From Nymphaea colorata (taxonomy: Eukaryota > Streptophyta > Magnoliopsida > Nymphaeales > Nymphaeaceae): 64,000 bases of DNA. The DNA lies in contig NC_045140.1 in the NCBI RefSeq assembly GCF_008831285.2, positions 15,611,796 through 15,675,795 on the forward strand. Direction: 5' to 3'. The notes below the pieces were generated by a model that did not search any database, was not told the origin of the DNA, and was given only the letters and a program-made list of their open reading frames with translations. Both the position numbers and the translations under genes were made by a program. Below are positions 34,972-46,062 of this stretch, piece by piece; within the stretch, counting starts at the first letter, position 1; the number at the start of each line of letters is the position of its first letter.

Positions 34972-37923
34972 CCAGGTCCCTGCATTTACTTTTTTTGAAA
35001 ATGTCTCACATCAATGTCCGTACCACTACCCATGTCGGCACTTGTACCTGCACCCATGTGACATAGATCCATCTTTATTTCAAGCCATGATTTCATAATT
35101 TACTGTGTGAAAAGTTGTGTAATGTGTTCACCCCTCAAGCCAGTGCTTTCAAAATCTATCTCAGAAGGTGATTTCTTGTGAAACCACTTCGGCATCCGCT
35201 ACGGATGTGCATGTCAGAGATAGAGAGCATAATTCACATCTCACTACATGGTTTCAGTGACAACTTCAGACTTTGGGACCTTCATTCTCTGTCTGATGAA
35301 CAAATAAGTTCACACTTCCTGTTTTAAATCTCTCAGCATATAATCACATTTGTTTGCTCTTTTCATGACCAATGGCAATCAGGTTGATGTCAGATGCTTG
35401 ACTTGTAGCAGCTGCAATGAAAGTCGGGAAATGCTTACTGTAGAAATTTATTACTTGCAAAGCAATTTCATTTCAGTGCTCGATGTCCAGCCTCTTGATA
35501 AGTTTAAAATTATACTTTATGGTTAGACTTGTCCTGGCTTAATGCTTGTATTATTGCCACTATATGTCCATAGCAGGAAATCCTTGTCACCGACTGAAAT
35601 TTTGAGAATTTTCCACTTTTATGCGTGTTGGGGACAAAAGATGTGCATTTTGCTAAATGGGATTTCCTGTTTCGTTGGTCATAATAAATTGCTTGAGAAC
35701 TTGTTTGACATTCTTTTGTGACCTTGAGGATCTTATCTTCTGTCTGAATAATATAAACTGGTAAATGCTGACTCATTGAGTCTATTAGTTCACTCCTGGT
35801 GATAGATAGTTCCTGGCTATGTGACATGGACACAGATATGAAACTGGGTTACAGTGTCAGTGCTGAAGGTATAGATGCCACTAAATTTGGGGATATTCTC
35901 TTCACGTGTCACATTTAATACTATACCTCGTCCTCCCTATTCCTAAGGGAGATTTTGCAAGAATCTGTGTATATGTGGTTTGTAAATTCTTTTCTTCAAT
36001 TTTTGAAGTAGAATTTACCAGAATTGTGACCTCTTTTTGCCATTTAAACATGTGTTGCTTTGATTCCTTTCCTTGTACCTTTGAGTTCAAATTAACAAAT
36101 TACTAGTAATTTTTGTTTCTTTAATGCACTTTTTTTTATTGAAACTCATTGTTCCAGGAGGGACACAAAGGGAAGGTATGCTAATGCCTCATCTCATGAA
36201 GTAGTGAATGGGCAATCCGCTGGTAAGAAGATTTCTTTAATCATGTCATAGCAGCCATGGACCCAGCATGCGAGGTGATCTTGAATCATCTATCCCTGAA
36301 CTTGCTGGAGTTCCCATCGGCTTGATGGTGTTCTGGTACAATATCAGGTTGGGACATGTTAGCCCAGCCACAAAGGCATCGTAGGTTCACATATTCTTGC
36401 CATCAAACACACACGCGGATACATATATAATCACCAAAAAAATCATCCAAAAAAAGGTATCATTCTGGAACGAACAGGGGTTTCTCCTATAGCAATGAGA
36501 AGCTGCAGCCTTTTTCATGAAAGTCCAAAAATGACCCTGTTTTACAAAAAATTGGTGTTTCAGAGAATAATTAAAAAGCTAGCATTTAGTGCTTGGAAGC
36601 AGAAAAGAAGGCGAAACATTTAATGTTGGAACTTGGAACCTGTTGGCTGCTCAAAAGATTACAACTGGTCTACTTTGGTGATTTTTCATATTGGCCTTTT
36701 CCTTTCAGGTTTTCTGTTTATCTGCTTTGGACAAATCAAAATTTTCAAAGCAAGGTCCTTTAAATAGAATGATAAACTGAAGTGTCCAACGTACTTGAGG
36801 CAATGTTTTGCCTTCAAATCAAGAATGATTGGAGACTTAAATATAATAAGAATGATTTTGAAAATAAATGCAGAATATATATAAGTGATAAGTCATGATA
36901 GAAAGACATTATTTTGATAAAAAGTACAAAAATATAGAAATAAAAGATACTTTTTAATATTTCTTTTGCCACCAGCCTAGGCAGGGCAGCTTAACTAGTA
37001 CACAGTTGTGCTTTTACTACCTTTTTCTTTCCATTTTTCCAGAATGTGTTGCCTAGTAGGCTGGAAATCCTGGTTACGTTGCATTAAGTTCAGGTTGGTT
37101 CTGCAGCCTGAACTAGCTGGCAATCATTCTTCCTGGTGTCTGTACAGGGTGATCACGATCCAGCAGAAAGGATAAAATGACAAATGGATACTGTTACTTG
37201 TTTTGTTACTCTCTTGAACATTGGGGTCCCAAGTATTAAAAAATGTTGCATTTTCCTTTTTCTTATTTAAGGTTCTTCAAGCGTAGCTGCTAATGTGCTT
37301 TCTTCAAAATGTGATGGCTCTTCAGGGATGAAAAGTCCTATTGTGCTTCCATCTACCGAGATCCCAATCTATATCAAGTCCTTGCACGCATCAAGTCAGA
37401 TGAGCCAGATGGCAAATCAAAATGAGAGCTTAATAGGTAAACTGTGTGTAGCTTTCCCTAGGGGTCGAAAGACAGATTCAGTTGAGTTTACTGGTTATAG
37501 CTTTCTTCCTTTTGCACAGAGAGAAAGGGAGAGGAAGCGAGTGAGCAAGACAGGGAGAGGAATGCAAAAATGACTTCATCAATTACCAATCTCTTTTCAG
37601 AGAATAGATCTCCTTCCATTGGAGATGAAGTTACAAGAGATGGCCTCCTCATTTGTGGTGGTGATAGCTGTAATGGTAAATCAGATATTTCTTGCTTGAA
37701 CGTGCACTTGCATCCAATGTCTGAATCTCCAGAGGCTACTGCTCCTGTGGACATTATTAACTATTTTGGGGGACACTGTAAAGTGTCAGAAGTAGATGGA
37801 TGCTATCGGTCAGGGGAAACAGCTGGGGATTCAGAGAATAGCAACAGTAGAGACACCGTGAGCAAGAAAAACAATGTTGTTGATCATGATGATATGCTTG
37901 AAGGAGTATTTGCATTCTCCTAG
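30185..37923 (+). CDS. ATG18-type autophagy protein with BCAS3 domain (ATG18f/g/h group)
   Basis: Nine exons: 30185-30379, 31805-32260, 32366-32812, 32947-33192, 33289-34137, 34225-34385, 36158-36222, 37272-37436 and 37520-37923. All are GT-AG and in frame, encoding 995 residues. PROPPIN proteins bind PI3P on the phagophore and help autophagosome formation. Plant ATG18f/g/h carry an extra BCAS3 region. Visible features are the N-terminal Ser-rich leader (1-65), VQWAGFDKLE and VLLLGYSNGFQVVDVED at the start of the WD40 propeller, and FRAHTSPISALCFDPSGTLL. The blade KLHRGMTSAVIQDICFSSYS contains the L/FRRG position as LHRG (441-444). Beyond the propeller are a poly-Pro run in exon 5 and the BCAS3-like stretch WWDVCRRTNWPE. 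The C-terminal 200 residues are Ser/Asn-rich and acidic. Introns 1, 6 and 7 exceed 1 kb and hold repeats. The start ATG begins the leader expected for this group. Confidence 0.95.
30396..30438. repeat. (ATT)n(GTT)n trinucleotide tract next to a splice donor
   Basis: ATT units (30396-30410) pass into GTT units (30411-30438), starting 16 bp after the exon 1 donor of the ATG18 gene. U/G-rich sequence just inside an intron can affect donor use; that role is not shown here. Confidence 0.9.
34648..34670 (+). repeat. Poly-G run G7-TGT-G13
   Basis: Twenty G residues in 23 bp, preceded by a T run, lie on the sense strand of intron 6 of the ATG18 gene. The tract could form a G-quadruplex in DNA or pre-mRNA. 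It may also be a sequencing or assembly weak spot. Confidence 0.85.
34904..34971. repeat. Compound (TA)n(TG)n microsatellite
   Basis: A TA array of about 30 bp joins a TG array of about 38 bp within ATG18 intron 6. Confidence 0.95.
36223..37271 (+). other. Intron 7 of the ATG18 gene
   Basis: A 1.05-kb GT-AG intron with ordinary AT-rich sequence. No nested gene or distinct repeat was recognised. Confidence 0.7.
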
Positions 37924-38665
37924 TGAAATGGAATGCTAGATTAGACATTCTTCTGATGTATTTCTGCTCTGTTTCTTCACCAAAGTCTTTGTATAGAGCA
38001 GGTCCTCGGATCACTATTTATGTGGTGCAGCTTTACCTCATTGCTAGAAAAAAGGAAACAAAAGGAAAAAAGAAAAAAACAGTTGGTTTTGCATTTGTTT
38101 CCATCCTGAGAGTTCTTTGAGGATGTTTAATCTATAAAACAGTGATATGGGCTTATGCAACTTTCTGTGGCACATACAAGTGTGGGTATAAACATATTCT
38201 TTCTCTGTGTCCTGATTCTCTTCTTTCTTCTCAAGCTTCAATAAGGTTATAAGAAATGACTTCCTGGTTTTGAGAAGGCCGTAGATGCGATGGCACAAAA
38301 CGTGTTTAGCATTGGCTGCTTCGAGGGGCAGTGCATCGCTGATGTCCCATTATAATGTGCATGCTGTGGATGGTGATTGTACTTGAGCAGCAAGTTCCTT
38401 GATATAAAGAGAAGGGGGGCCCGTGATACTCTGTATAGGTGGAGATGGATTCCTTTTCTCTGGATTTGGCATTTGTGTCAGTGGAGGGATCTTCATATGA
38501 AGAGTTTTATGGGGAGAAGGCGCTTCATGGAGCTTGGAGAGCAGATTTTCCGTTGTTCAGATTCCATTTCTCTTTAGATTCCTGTTGCTTTACTGAAATG
38601 TTGATTCAAGACTTTGTAGTGTACAATCTGTTAAAAGGCGCTAATCTCTTCTATTGTAATAAATT
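37924..38665 (+). other. Probable 3' UTR of the ATG18 gene
   Basis: Following the TAG at 37921-37923, this T/G-rich stretch leads to AATAAA at 38658-38663, preceded by TTGTAA, a plausible plant polyadenylation site. Short open frames here (for example 38439-38669) are not conserved in any family I know. Confidence 0.5.
38658..38663 (+). terminator. Possible polyadenylation signal AATAAA
   Basis: A perfect AATAAA lies 735 bp after the ATG18 stop codon in T/A-rich context. It is the first good match downstream of the gene, but plant near-upstream elements are degenerate, so other sites may be used. Confidence 0.4.
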
Positions 38666-38669
38666 ATAA

Positions 38670-39729
38670 AAGTTTCCACATCTCTGAAAGTGTGGCTGTA
38701 CGCAATTTTTTCTTCTGTGAACCATGGTGTTCATCTCCACTTCAGATACCGGGTGCTGAGTGACCGAAGCTTCCGATGAATCCCGGCCTGTTTCCACCGA
38801 TTTATTGTTCCCTCTGGTTCTGTCGTATTCCTTCAAGGTCATTTTGGTAATTGGTTCAAGTGGCTCGAGCAAACGTTGCCAGCTGTGAGCAGACGCGGAA
38901 CGGCGGAAGCACCGAGAAAGATTGTAGAGCTTGTCTCGATAAAAACTATAGGAAAAATTGACTTTTAAGGGAGAAGGTTCGAAATAATTACATGCGAAAA
39001 AACACAGAGGCCTTTGTCGGCTGTCCCTCAAAAGGTAATGTCAAGAGCCTCACTCTCAGGCTTTGAGGTTCGGTGTCTGCAGCGGCAGGCAGCGATCTCT
39101 CTTTCTCTCTCGCGCGCGCTAATCGGCTCTGTTCCAATTTCCAGAAAATATCTCTCGGTAAACAAAAGGCCCTGTATCTTTACATTTCACTTGTTGTACA
39201 TATGTAAATCTGAGAACTTCTATTCGTGTGTATAATGTCAACGACAAATCTTAATCTGTTGCTATTTGGTGGACTCCTACAATTCTGCAAACGCCTTGTC
39301 GTTTTAAAGCCTTTTACTTTAGGTTGCGATTTTCTCCAATTCTTTTAGATAGAAACGAACGTCCCGTATAGTTCCTTTCACATGCTGATTGACCCTTTTT
39401 GTGTCGAAGAGACACTGATTGGCCGTGCAGCTTCCGGAAAAAATACAGAGGGAAAATGTCGGCACCTCTTCAAGAGTGATCACCGATCAGCTGCCAATAA
39501 GGGATTAAATTCGTATCAGAGATCCTAAAAACATAAGGCGCTTTATTTAGTTATTGGTAGAGCCAGGACCTTCAAAACGCACGAGAACAATATCGACCAG
39601 AAGGTGCCTTCTTCATAACCGTAGCGCAAGCGAAGCGATCGTCTGTGAGCGCGTGTGCGTGCCTAGTCTCTCGCTTCCTTTTCTTATCTGATTTTGCTTT
39701 GGGTAGTTGCTGGTTTCGATTGGACTTAC
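38670..39729 (+). other. Intergenic region and 5' leader of the prolyl 4-hydroxylase gene
   Basis: This roughly 1-kb spacer between two same-strand genes should hold the hydroxylase promoter. A minus-strand frame of 126 codons (38651-39031) shows no motif and is probably chance. A CT/GC-rich tract near 39100-39120 is the only compositional landmark. Confidence 0.5.
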
Positions 39730-42700
39730 ATGGGCCGGATGAAGCCTCCTCTGCGCACTTCTCACCTCCTTCTGGTGGTGCTTGCCCCAATTCTCTCCTC
39801 CGTTGTTCTTGGGAGTTTCCTTGTCGACCATGAAGATCAGGGCAGTGCCTCCTTCCCTGCCTCCGTCGTTCTCCCGGGAAGGGTGAGGCAGATCTCCTGG
39901 AAGCCCAGGTGAGTTGGTGAGCGAATACAAGCACGCCTCCCTCCTCCTCCTATTGTTGATAAGCGGAAGAAGAAGACATTCTCTTCCGCTCCTGATTTTT
40001 GCTATTTTGTCCCCTTAATTGAACTGAAGGAGTTTGGTCCCCTTAATTGAGTTGAAGGAGTTTGGACTTGTTGGCGGTGGCTTTGCAGGGCGTTCGTCTA
40101 TTCTGGTTTCCTCACGGATGAGGAATGCGATCACCTGATCTCTCTCGTAAGCAAATCTCTCCCGACTTGCTTGATTTCGTTTATGTTGGATCTCTGGTTC
40201 TCATTTCACCATCTTCTTCTTTTAACATCTTGTTGTGAAGCCATGCCAATAAGTTGAGTTTGTTCCGGTTACTACTCCGGGTTCTCTCTTTCGGGTTCAT
40301 TTTGTTTCTTTTTTCTACAAAGAAAAAAGGAATACGTCAGATCTATCCATGAATAACAAGCCAATTTATTATTATTATTATTTTATTTAAATCCAAGGGG
40401 GTCTTTCTGGTAAAGAACGAATTTGTTTCGAAACTTCATTTCTTTGCAGGCCACATCCGAGCTCAAACGATCGGCTGTTGCTGATAATGTTTCGGGAGAA
40501 AGCAAACTGAGCGATGTTAGGACGAGTTCAGGGATGTTCATCAGCAAGGGAAAGGTTTGTCCATGCACCAACCACAAACTCAATTTTTCAGAGGTTGAAT
40601 TTCAGTCTGGAATGGGTTCTTGAACTTATCCTTCTTACTTGATAGGATTTCTGTGAGTAGATTTGCAGACAATTATTCATTTCGACTTGTATATTTCGCA
40701 CTTGGAGTATCCTATAACTTTCTAGACCGTCCCTTTGCACAGAACAACAAATCGTGAGACCACCTTACAGATTTCAATAATCTTGTAGCCGTGTTCGTCT
40801 CTTTTATGGGTAGTGTGAGGTCTGATATCTGGTGATAATCTCATGATCTATTACTGGAGTATTCAAAGGGTCCTAATGTCCCCTTTCCGTTAGACGTTTT
40901 TTTATGTTTCTGTAGCATACTAGGAAAGGAATCAAACATCATGATGCTTCATACAACGAGCAAAAATTGTAGGTTGTTATGGAGCTTTCGTAATTGATCA
41001 GATGTTTCAGCCAGTTGTCAGGTTACTTAAGCAGCGGGTATACGCTGAGCTGGTTGGGCTTGCAGCTAGTATGATGCCAATCTTTCATTCGGTTCCTGTG
41101 GGTGACAATCCTCTGCACAAACTGAAGCAGGCATAGGTCCCAGGACAGGGGTGTTAGCCTCAGGGTTTTATGCTGACCAGCGAGTGACAAAATCTCCAGG
41201 CCCATTCAGCTTTTCCTAGTCATAAACTAAGAAACAAAATTAGAATATAAGCAGCTGGGTGTTTCACATCTTTCAAATATTGATAATCAACTATAATTTT
41301 GTCTAAGTACTTATCATCCATGATTGCAACTTGTTTAGGTAGTTATGCAGTTTGGTCACTTCAAGGAAGTCTGAATTTGCACTTGTTATTGACTGAAATT
41401 TAGTAGAAAAATTCACATTTCACACTCAATTTGTTAACAAGGTTGCACTGGCTTGCTCGAATAACCTTTCCTACTTCGTATTGGCACTCAAAATAATGAT
41501 TGTAGAACTTATTAGTTCATTTTTACTTGGTTTGATGCTTGTTATGAAGATATTTTAGGATGTCGGTTTGCCATTTGGCGCAAGGTCCTGTTTATTTTTT
41601 TCATCTTTCATGGCAGTTGAACTCAAGGCAAAGACAATTTCTATAACCTGATTCTATGTACAGATATACAGGTGTGTACGTGTGTATAAATGGCCTTGCA
41701 TGCATATTTGTGCAAGGATTGCTTTAAAAATTTCGTACATTATTTTTTGAGAATAAAGTATGCTGTTCTAATGTTTCTTTCCCATGCAATTCTTTGCAAT
41801 GTATTTCAAGTTGGAACATGGATAAGCTCTCCATATATATTTTATGTTGCACTTTTTCTATATCTAACCAAGGCGTGGTTAATGGGTACAATTTTATAAG
41901 AAAAATATTATTTGGTATTTCAAAAAGCAAGTCTCACATTTCTTAATTTCCTAATAAAGGTCCAACTTTTGCTAACAGTCATGTCTCGGGCTATCTTTAC
42001 CACTGGCTCTTACTTCGTTAGGAAGTCAGGCTGTCAAATGGCAGATTTTTTTTAATGAGTGAATAAATATCTACTAACTTGAACCAATAAGATTGAGATG
42101 TGCAATACTTCATCTGTTCCAAGATGAGAATACTTTAACCTCCAAGGATTATTTTAAAGTTATCAAGAAAAGTTGGGGATATCAGGAAATTGAGAAAAAA
42201 GAGGCACATTTTTTGGGTTTAGGTAAGCCTATAAATGGGAATCTCCCTATTTCACATTCTTCTACAGTCTAATAATTCATGTTGTAGCTTGACCATTTAA
42301 TATCTAATAATTCCCTTGTAGCTCAGAATTTTGTTCGTTAAGTTTTCACGTGTCTATTGTCTGCTCCTTCCTATTATTAGTTACAGGTCTTGTTCCTGGA
42401 TGTACGGATTTATGGAGTCACATGGATATGTTTAAATTTGCTACGTAGGATCCAATTATAATGGGGATCGAAGACAAGATTGCGGCATGGTCTTTTCTCC
42501 CAAAAGGTATATAATCTTGTGAATTTTGCTGTTTGCAATTCTTATTGGGTTTTACTTTTACCTCTGATTGTCATGGAGTGCACGGAGTAAACAGCACCAC
42601 AGCAATTCTGTAAACATTTCTTCCTTTTGGGGTGTGAGAGTGTGTGTATGTGCATGTACATGTTTTCAAGTCAATGTAATGCTACTAGTTTCAGCTAGAT

Positions 42701-44316
42701 CTTGGCAATAGAACTTGGCTTTGCTAAAGTTTCCTACTAAATCTGTAGATGATATTCAGACAAGCATCTACATTTTGGATTAGAAATTACAGAAATAAGA
42801 AAAGGATATATCCTAGTAACGTCTGTGTCCTTTTCTTTTCTGGAGAGTATAAGGTGAAAAGGTTGTTATACAAGACGAAAGCATTTGAAATATGAACCAA
42901 AGACGAAAGCATTTGACTTATAAACGAAAATGTGCTTGGCTTAGAGCAGATATCTTGGAGTCTGGCATGGACTGGATGTGGCTAACTTGATCTGGAAATA
43001 ATAATCTGGCCATTAGTATAACATGAACTAGATCCATAAGAGCAGTGTTTGCAGCTTTCCATCTCGGGGATGAGGACATTTAAACCAATGTTTGTTTGAC
43101 AAGTAATTTTTTTGTCAATAGACCGATTTTTGCATCCCTGATGTTTATATAACTTATTTAAGTTGGACAAGATTGTTCAGGTAGGACTTCCACTTCTTGG
43201 AAATGGCCACCTTCCCATATTTTTCATTCCATTTTCAAGATTGTGCATGTCTTGGAAGGAGGTTTGCATGGTTTCTCTTTCCTAGTGGTCATGTTGTATC
43301 AACAGGTTCCCAGATTTGTTGGTGAACTTATTTTTTGTAGTTTCCGTAATTTATATTCCATTGACGATGTTGATGCATGTTTTGGTCCATTGTTCTACAG
43401 TACTGGCACCGTCATTGGTGAATGTTGCAGAATTTTTTGTCCATGAAAATTAGAATTGTTGACATTCTATTTTGATTTACTTTGGTTGCTTGCTTCAGAA
43501 AATGGTGAAGATATTCAGGTACTAAGGTATGAACATGGTCAAAAGTACGATCCTCACTATGATTATTTCTCCGACAAACTTAACATTGCTCGTGGTGGGC
43601 ACCGTATTGCGACAGTCCTCATGTATCTGACAGATGTAGAGAGAGGTGGCGAAACAGTTTTCCCATCAGCGGAGGTTTGTCTTGCACTAATCAAACTGTT
43701 ATTGCTTTCAAGGGCTATTTGCTATTAACTATATTGCTCTCTGTGTCCATATATATATATATAATGAACCAATCATCGCTTACGTAGACCTTCTGACTTG
43801 TTCCTTTGATTACATTGCACTCACGTGCAGGTCAATGACCGCCGGAGAGGTCGTATTGTGGATGATAACTTGTCCGATTGCGCTAAGAAGGGAATAGCAG
43901 GTGAGGTAGTCTTCTGGGTGTCAAATTGACCAGATTAGTACAAATTAAAAGTGGACATCCATGGATGTTTTTGTGCTAAGATGTTTTTCTATAAACAAGA
44001 GAGCATGTGCATATGATTACTTTGGCGAAAAAATTCTTCTGACGTACTAGCGTGAACTAAAATCAAGTGTCCGAGCCCCTTGCACTGCTTTTCATTATTC
44101 TGACCATTTAGATCCTATGTATTTACAATGTAGGAGTTAAGGAAAAGATCATGAATTTTTTTATGTATCATCTGAAGGTGTAAAAGTTAATGGTCTTTGT
44201 TTGCTAATAAAATATGATTTATGCATTGCTAATCAGGAGTCCTTTTTTTCTTTATATTTAGAGTCCACGTGTATGGTTATGTTTATCGAAAACAAACTTA
44301 AAAGCTTTGACAGGCA

Positions 44317-44350
<34 letters not shown>

Positions 44351-44680
44351 TGTTCTGGTTTGTTGTCAACGTGATCAAATTCAGTGAAACCGAAAAAGGG
44401 GGACGCTCTGCTGTTCTTCAGTCTTCATCCCAATGCAGTTCCGGATGAGAGAAGCCTGCATGCGGGGTGCCCGGTGATGGAAGGGGAGAAATGGTCGGCG
44501 ACTAAATGGATACACGTAGCGTCGTTTGAAAAGAGTGTGGATGGCTCGTCTGGCTGTGTGGATGAGAATGAGTACTGTGAAAGATGGGCAGCCCTGGGGG
44601 AGTGCAGGAACAACCCAGATTACATGGTTGGATCAGCCGACGCTCCTGGTGCCTGTCGTCGAAGTTGTGAAGTCTGCTAG
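39730..44680 (+). CDS. Prolyl 4-hydroxylase with C-terminal ShKT domain
   Basis: Seven exons: 39730-39908, 40089-40146, 40450-40554, 42449-42506, 43499-43674, 43831-43900 and 44385-44680; 313 residues. The enzyme hydroxylates peptidyl proline (extensin and arabinogalactan-type proteins) in the ER/Golgi using Fe(II), O2 and 2-oxoglutarate. A signal-anchor helix lies at about residues 10-28 (LLLVVLAPILSSVVLGSFLV), typical of type II membrane P4Hs. The catalytic core has the iron ligands His153 and Asp155 (HYD) and His241, plus Lys251 for 2-oxoglutarate. The spacing agrees with known algal and plant P4Hs. Family stretches include RTSSGMFI, VLRYEHGQKYDPHYDYF and EGEKWSATKWIHV. The C-terminus (about 273-313) has six cysteines in ShKT order (CVDENEYC to CRRSCEVC). 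The first ATG is used; a second in-frame ATG lies at 39739. Intron 3 is 1.9 kb. Confidence 0.96.
40555..42448 (+). other. Long intron 3 of the prolyl 4-hydroxylase gene
   Basis: A 1.89-kb AT-rich GT-AG intron separates exons 3 and 4. No nested gene, RNA or clear transposon was recognised. Confidence 0.7.
42507..43498 (+). other. Intron 4 of the prolyl 4-hydroxylase gene
   Basis: A 0.99-kb GT-AG intron splits the codon for Glu134. Nothing else was recognised in it. Confidence 0.7.
44319..44348. repeat. (TA)n microsatellite
   Basis: A pure TA run of about 30 bp lies shortly before the last exon of the prolyl 4-hydroxylase gene. Confidence 0.9.
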
Positions 44681-45894
44681 CACCCAAGCTATTTGCTGGG
44701 AAACGCTGCCACCACCACCCGAGGGCCTATTTGCGTCCTTGTTTTTCTGCTGTTTAACATGTGTATGTGTTGACAATTCAGGTTTGGTACTCCTTATTCT
44801 TTTTTTTTTGTTTTTTTCTATTTAATTTGTCAAAAAGCGATTATTCAATATCTGAAGAGATAAAAAGGTTGTTTGAGCTGTTTAGATTGAAGTTGTTGGG
44901 AATAAGTTATATGAATATGTTTGCATGTTTACATGTTTTCCTTGAGGTGGGGTGTGTGCTTTTGCTAAACATGTTTGCACGTTTACATGCTGACAAATCA
45001 AATCAATGTAAAAGCGAAGATCTTGTGAATTTTATTTGAAGAAATTATGGAAACAGTCTATATAAGTTCATTATTATTATTAGTTAAATTACTTGTTCGC
45101 CTAACATTGAGCAGTTATTTGTAAATTTATCAAAAGGAAGTCAACTTTGGAGGGTAAGGAGGATCTCAAATTTTGAGGGGAACCGCTCAGTTGTTGTGTG
45201 AATGAGTGAGGAGCGTGGAGCTGCGTGCCCGTCATAATATTCATTTCATCTCACTAAAGAATAGGTACCAACCATGTTATATTGTATTGCAGGGGGGAAG
45301 ATTTGTTATATATAATGCTCCATCTGCAGCAAGGTTCACTATTCGGCCATGAGAGAGAGAGAGAGAAGTGCCTTTTGCCTAATCGCAGCCTCATGGAAAA
45401 GATGAGATGCAAGCGGCAAGCAACGGTACGTGGAGTCGGCAAAAGAATCTGTGTACGCACCATTGGAATCCCTTCTTTTTCCTTTTTCGAATTTGGGAAC
45501 GCCTCTTGAAAATCAATTCGATTTGGCACCTTTTTCTTTTCTTTCTTCGCTTTCCCGTCTTAAAAAAAGGCGGTCGTATCAGATTCTGGATCCATATCTT
45601 ATCACATTTATCTTCCAGCAAAAAAAACCATATCTATGTAGATACATGCATGTCCTCCTGTATTTAAGAAGAAGAAAGAACGTCAAACCTAACGCTTTCA
45701 CGCAAATCAGATATAGCCGAAACCTCACGCTTTTTAACTTGCAGCCTTCACGCGTAACTCCCGTCCGTCCGGTCCCCGGTTGGTGTCAGATTTCCTCAGC
45801 AATCCCCGCTTCGTTTATTCCCAAACGCATGCTATTGCTTGACCGTTGCGGCCTCTTTTTTCGGTACAAATTCATAATTCCGTCCGAGTGGGCC
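44681..45894. other. 3' flank of the hydroxylase gene and spacer
   Basis: The T-rich probable 3' UTR (to about 45080) is followed by spacer. Frames at 45254-45924 overlap on several strands and carry no motif. No gene is supported. Confidence 0.45.
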
Positions 45895-46062
45895 TGCCGA
45901 ATCTTCCCAGACCTCACACGCTGACGCCGCTGCCTACACGCATGTGGACCATGAAATATGATAATAATACAATAATTGCCGAATCTTCCCATCAGACCTC
46001 ACACGCTGACGCCGCTGCCTACACGCATGTGGACCATGAAATATGATAATAATACAATAATA
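45895..46062. repeat. 82-bp tandem duplication
   Basis: Two adjacent copies (45895-45976 and 45977-46062) start at TGCCGAATCTTCCCA and end in ATGATAATAATACAATAAT. They differ by one 3-bp insertion (ATC) and little else, so the duplication is recent. Confidence 0.93.

Larger units (their letters stand above)
34386..36157 (+). other. Long intron 6 of the ATG18 gene
   Basis: This 1.77-kb intron contains a G-rich run (34648-34670), a TA/TG microsatellite (34904-34971) and otherwise AT-rich DNA. No nested gene was seen: frames at 34853-35098 are microsatellite-derived and 35510-35833 (minus) has no motif. Confidence 0.75.

Noticed and set aside
38651-39031. Minus-strand 126-codon frame between ATG18 and the hydroxylase gene
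   Set aside because: No recognisable family. It overlaps the probable 3' UTR and promoter of same-strand genes.
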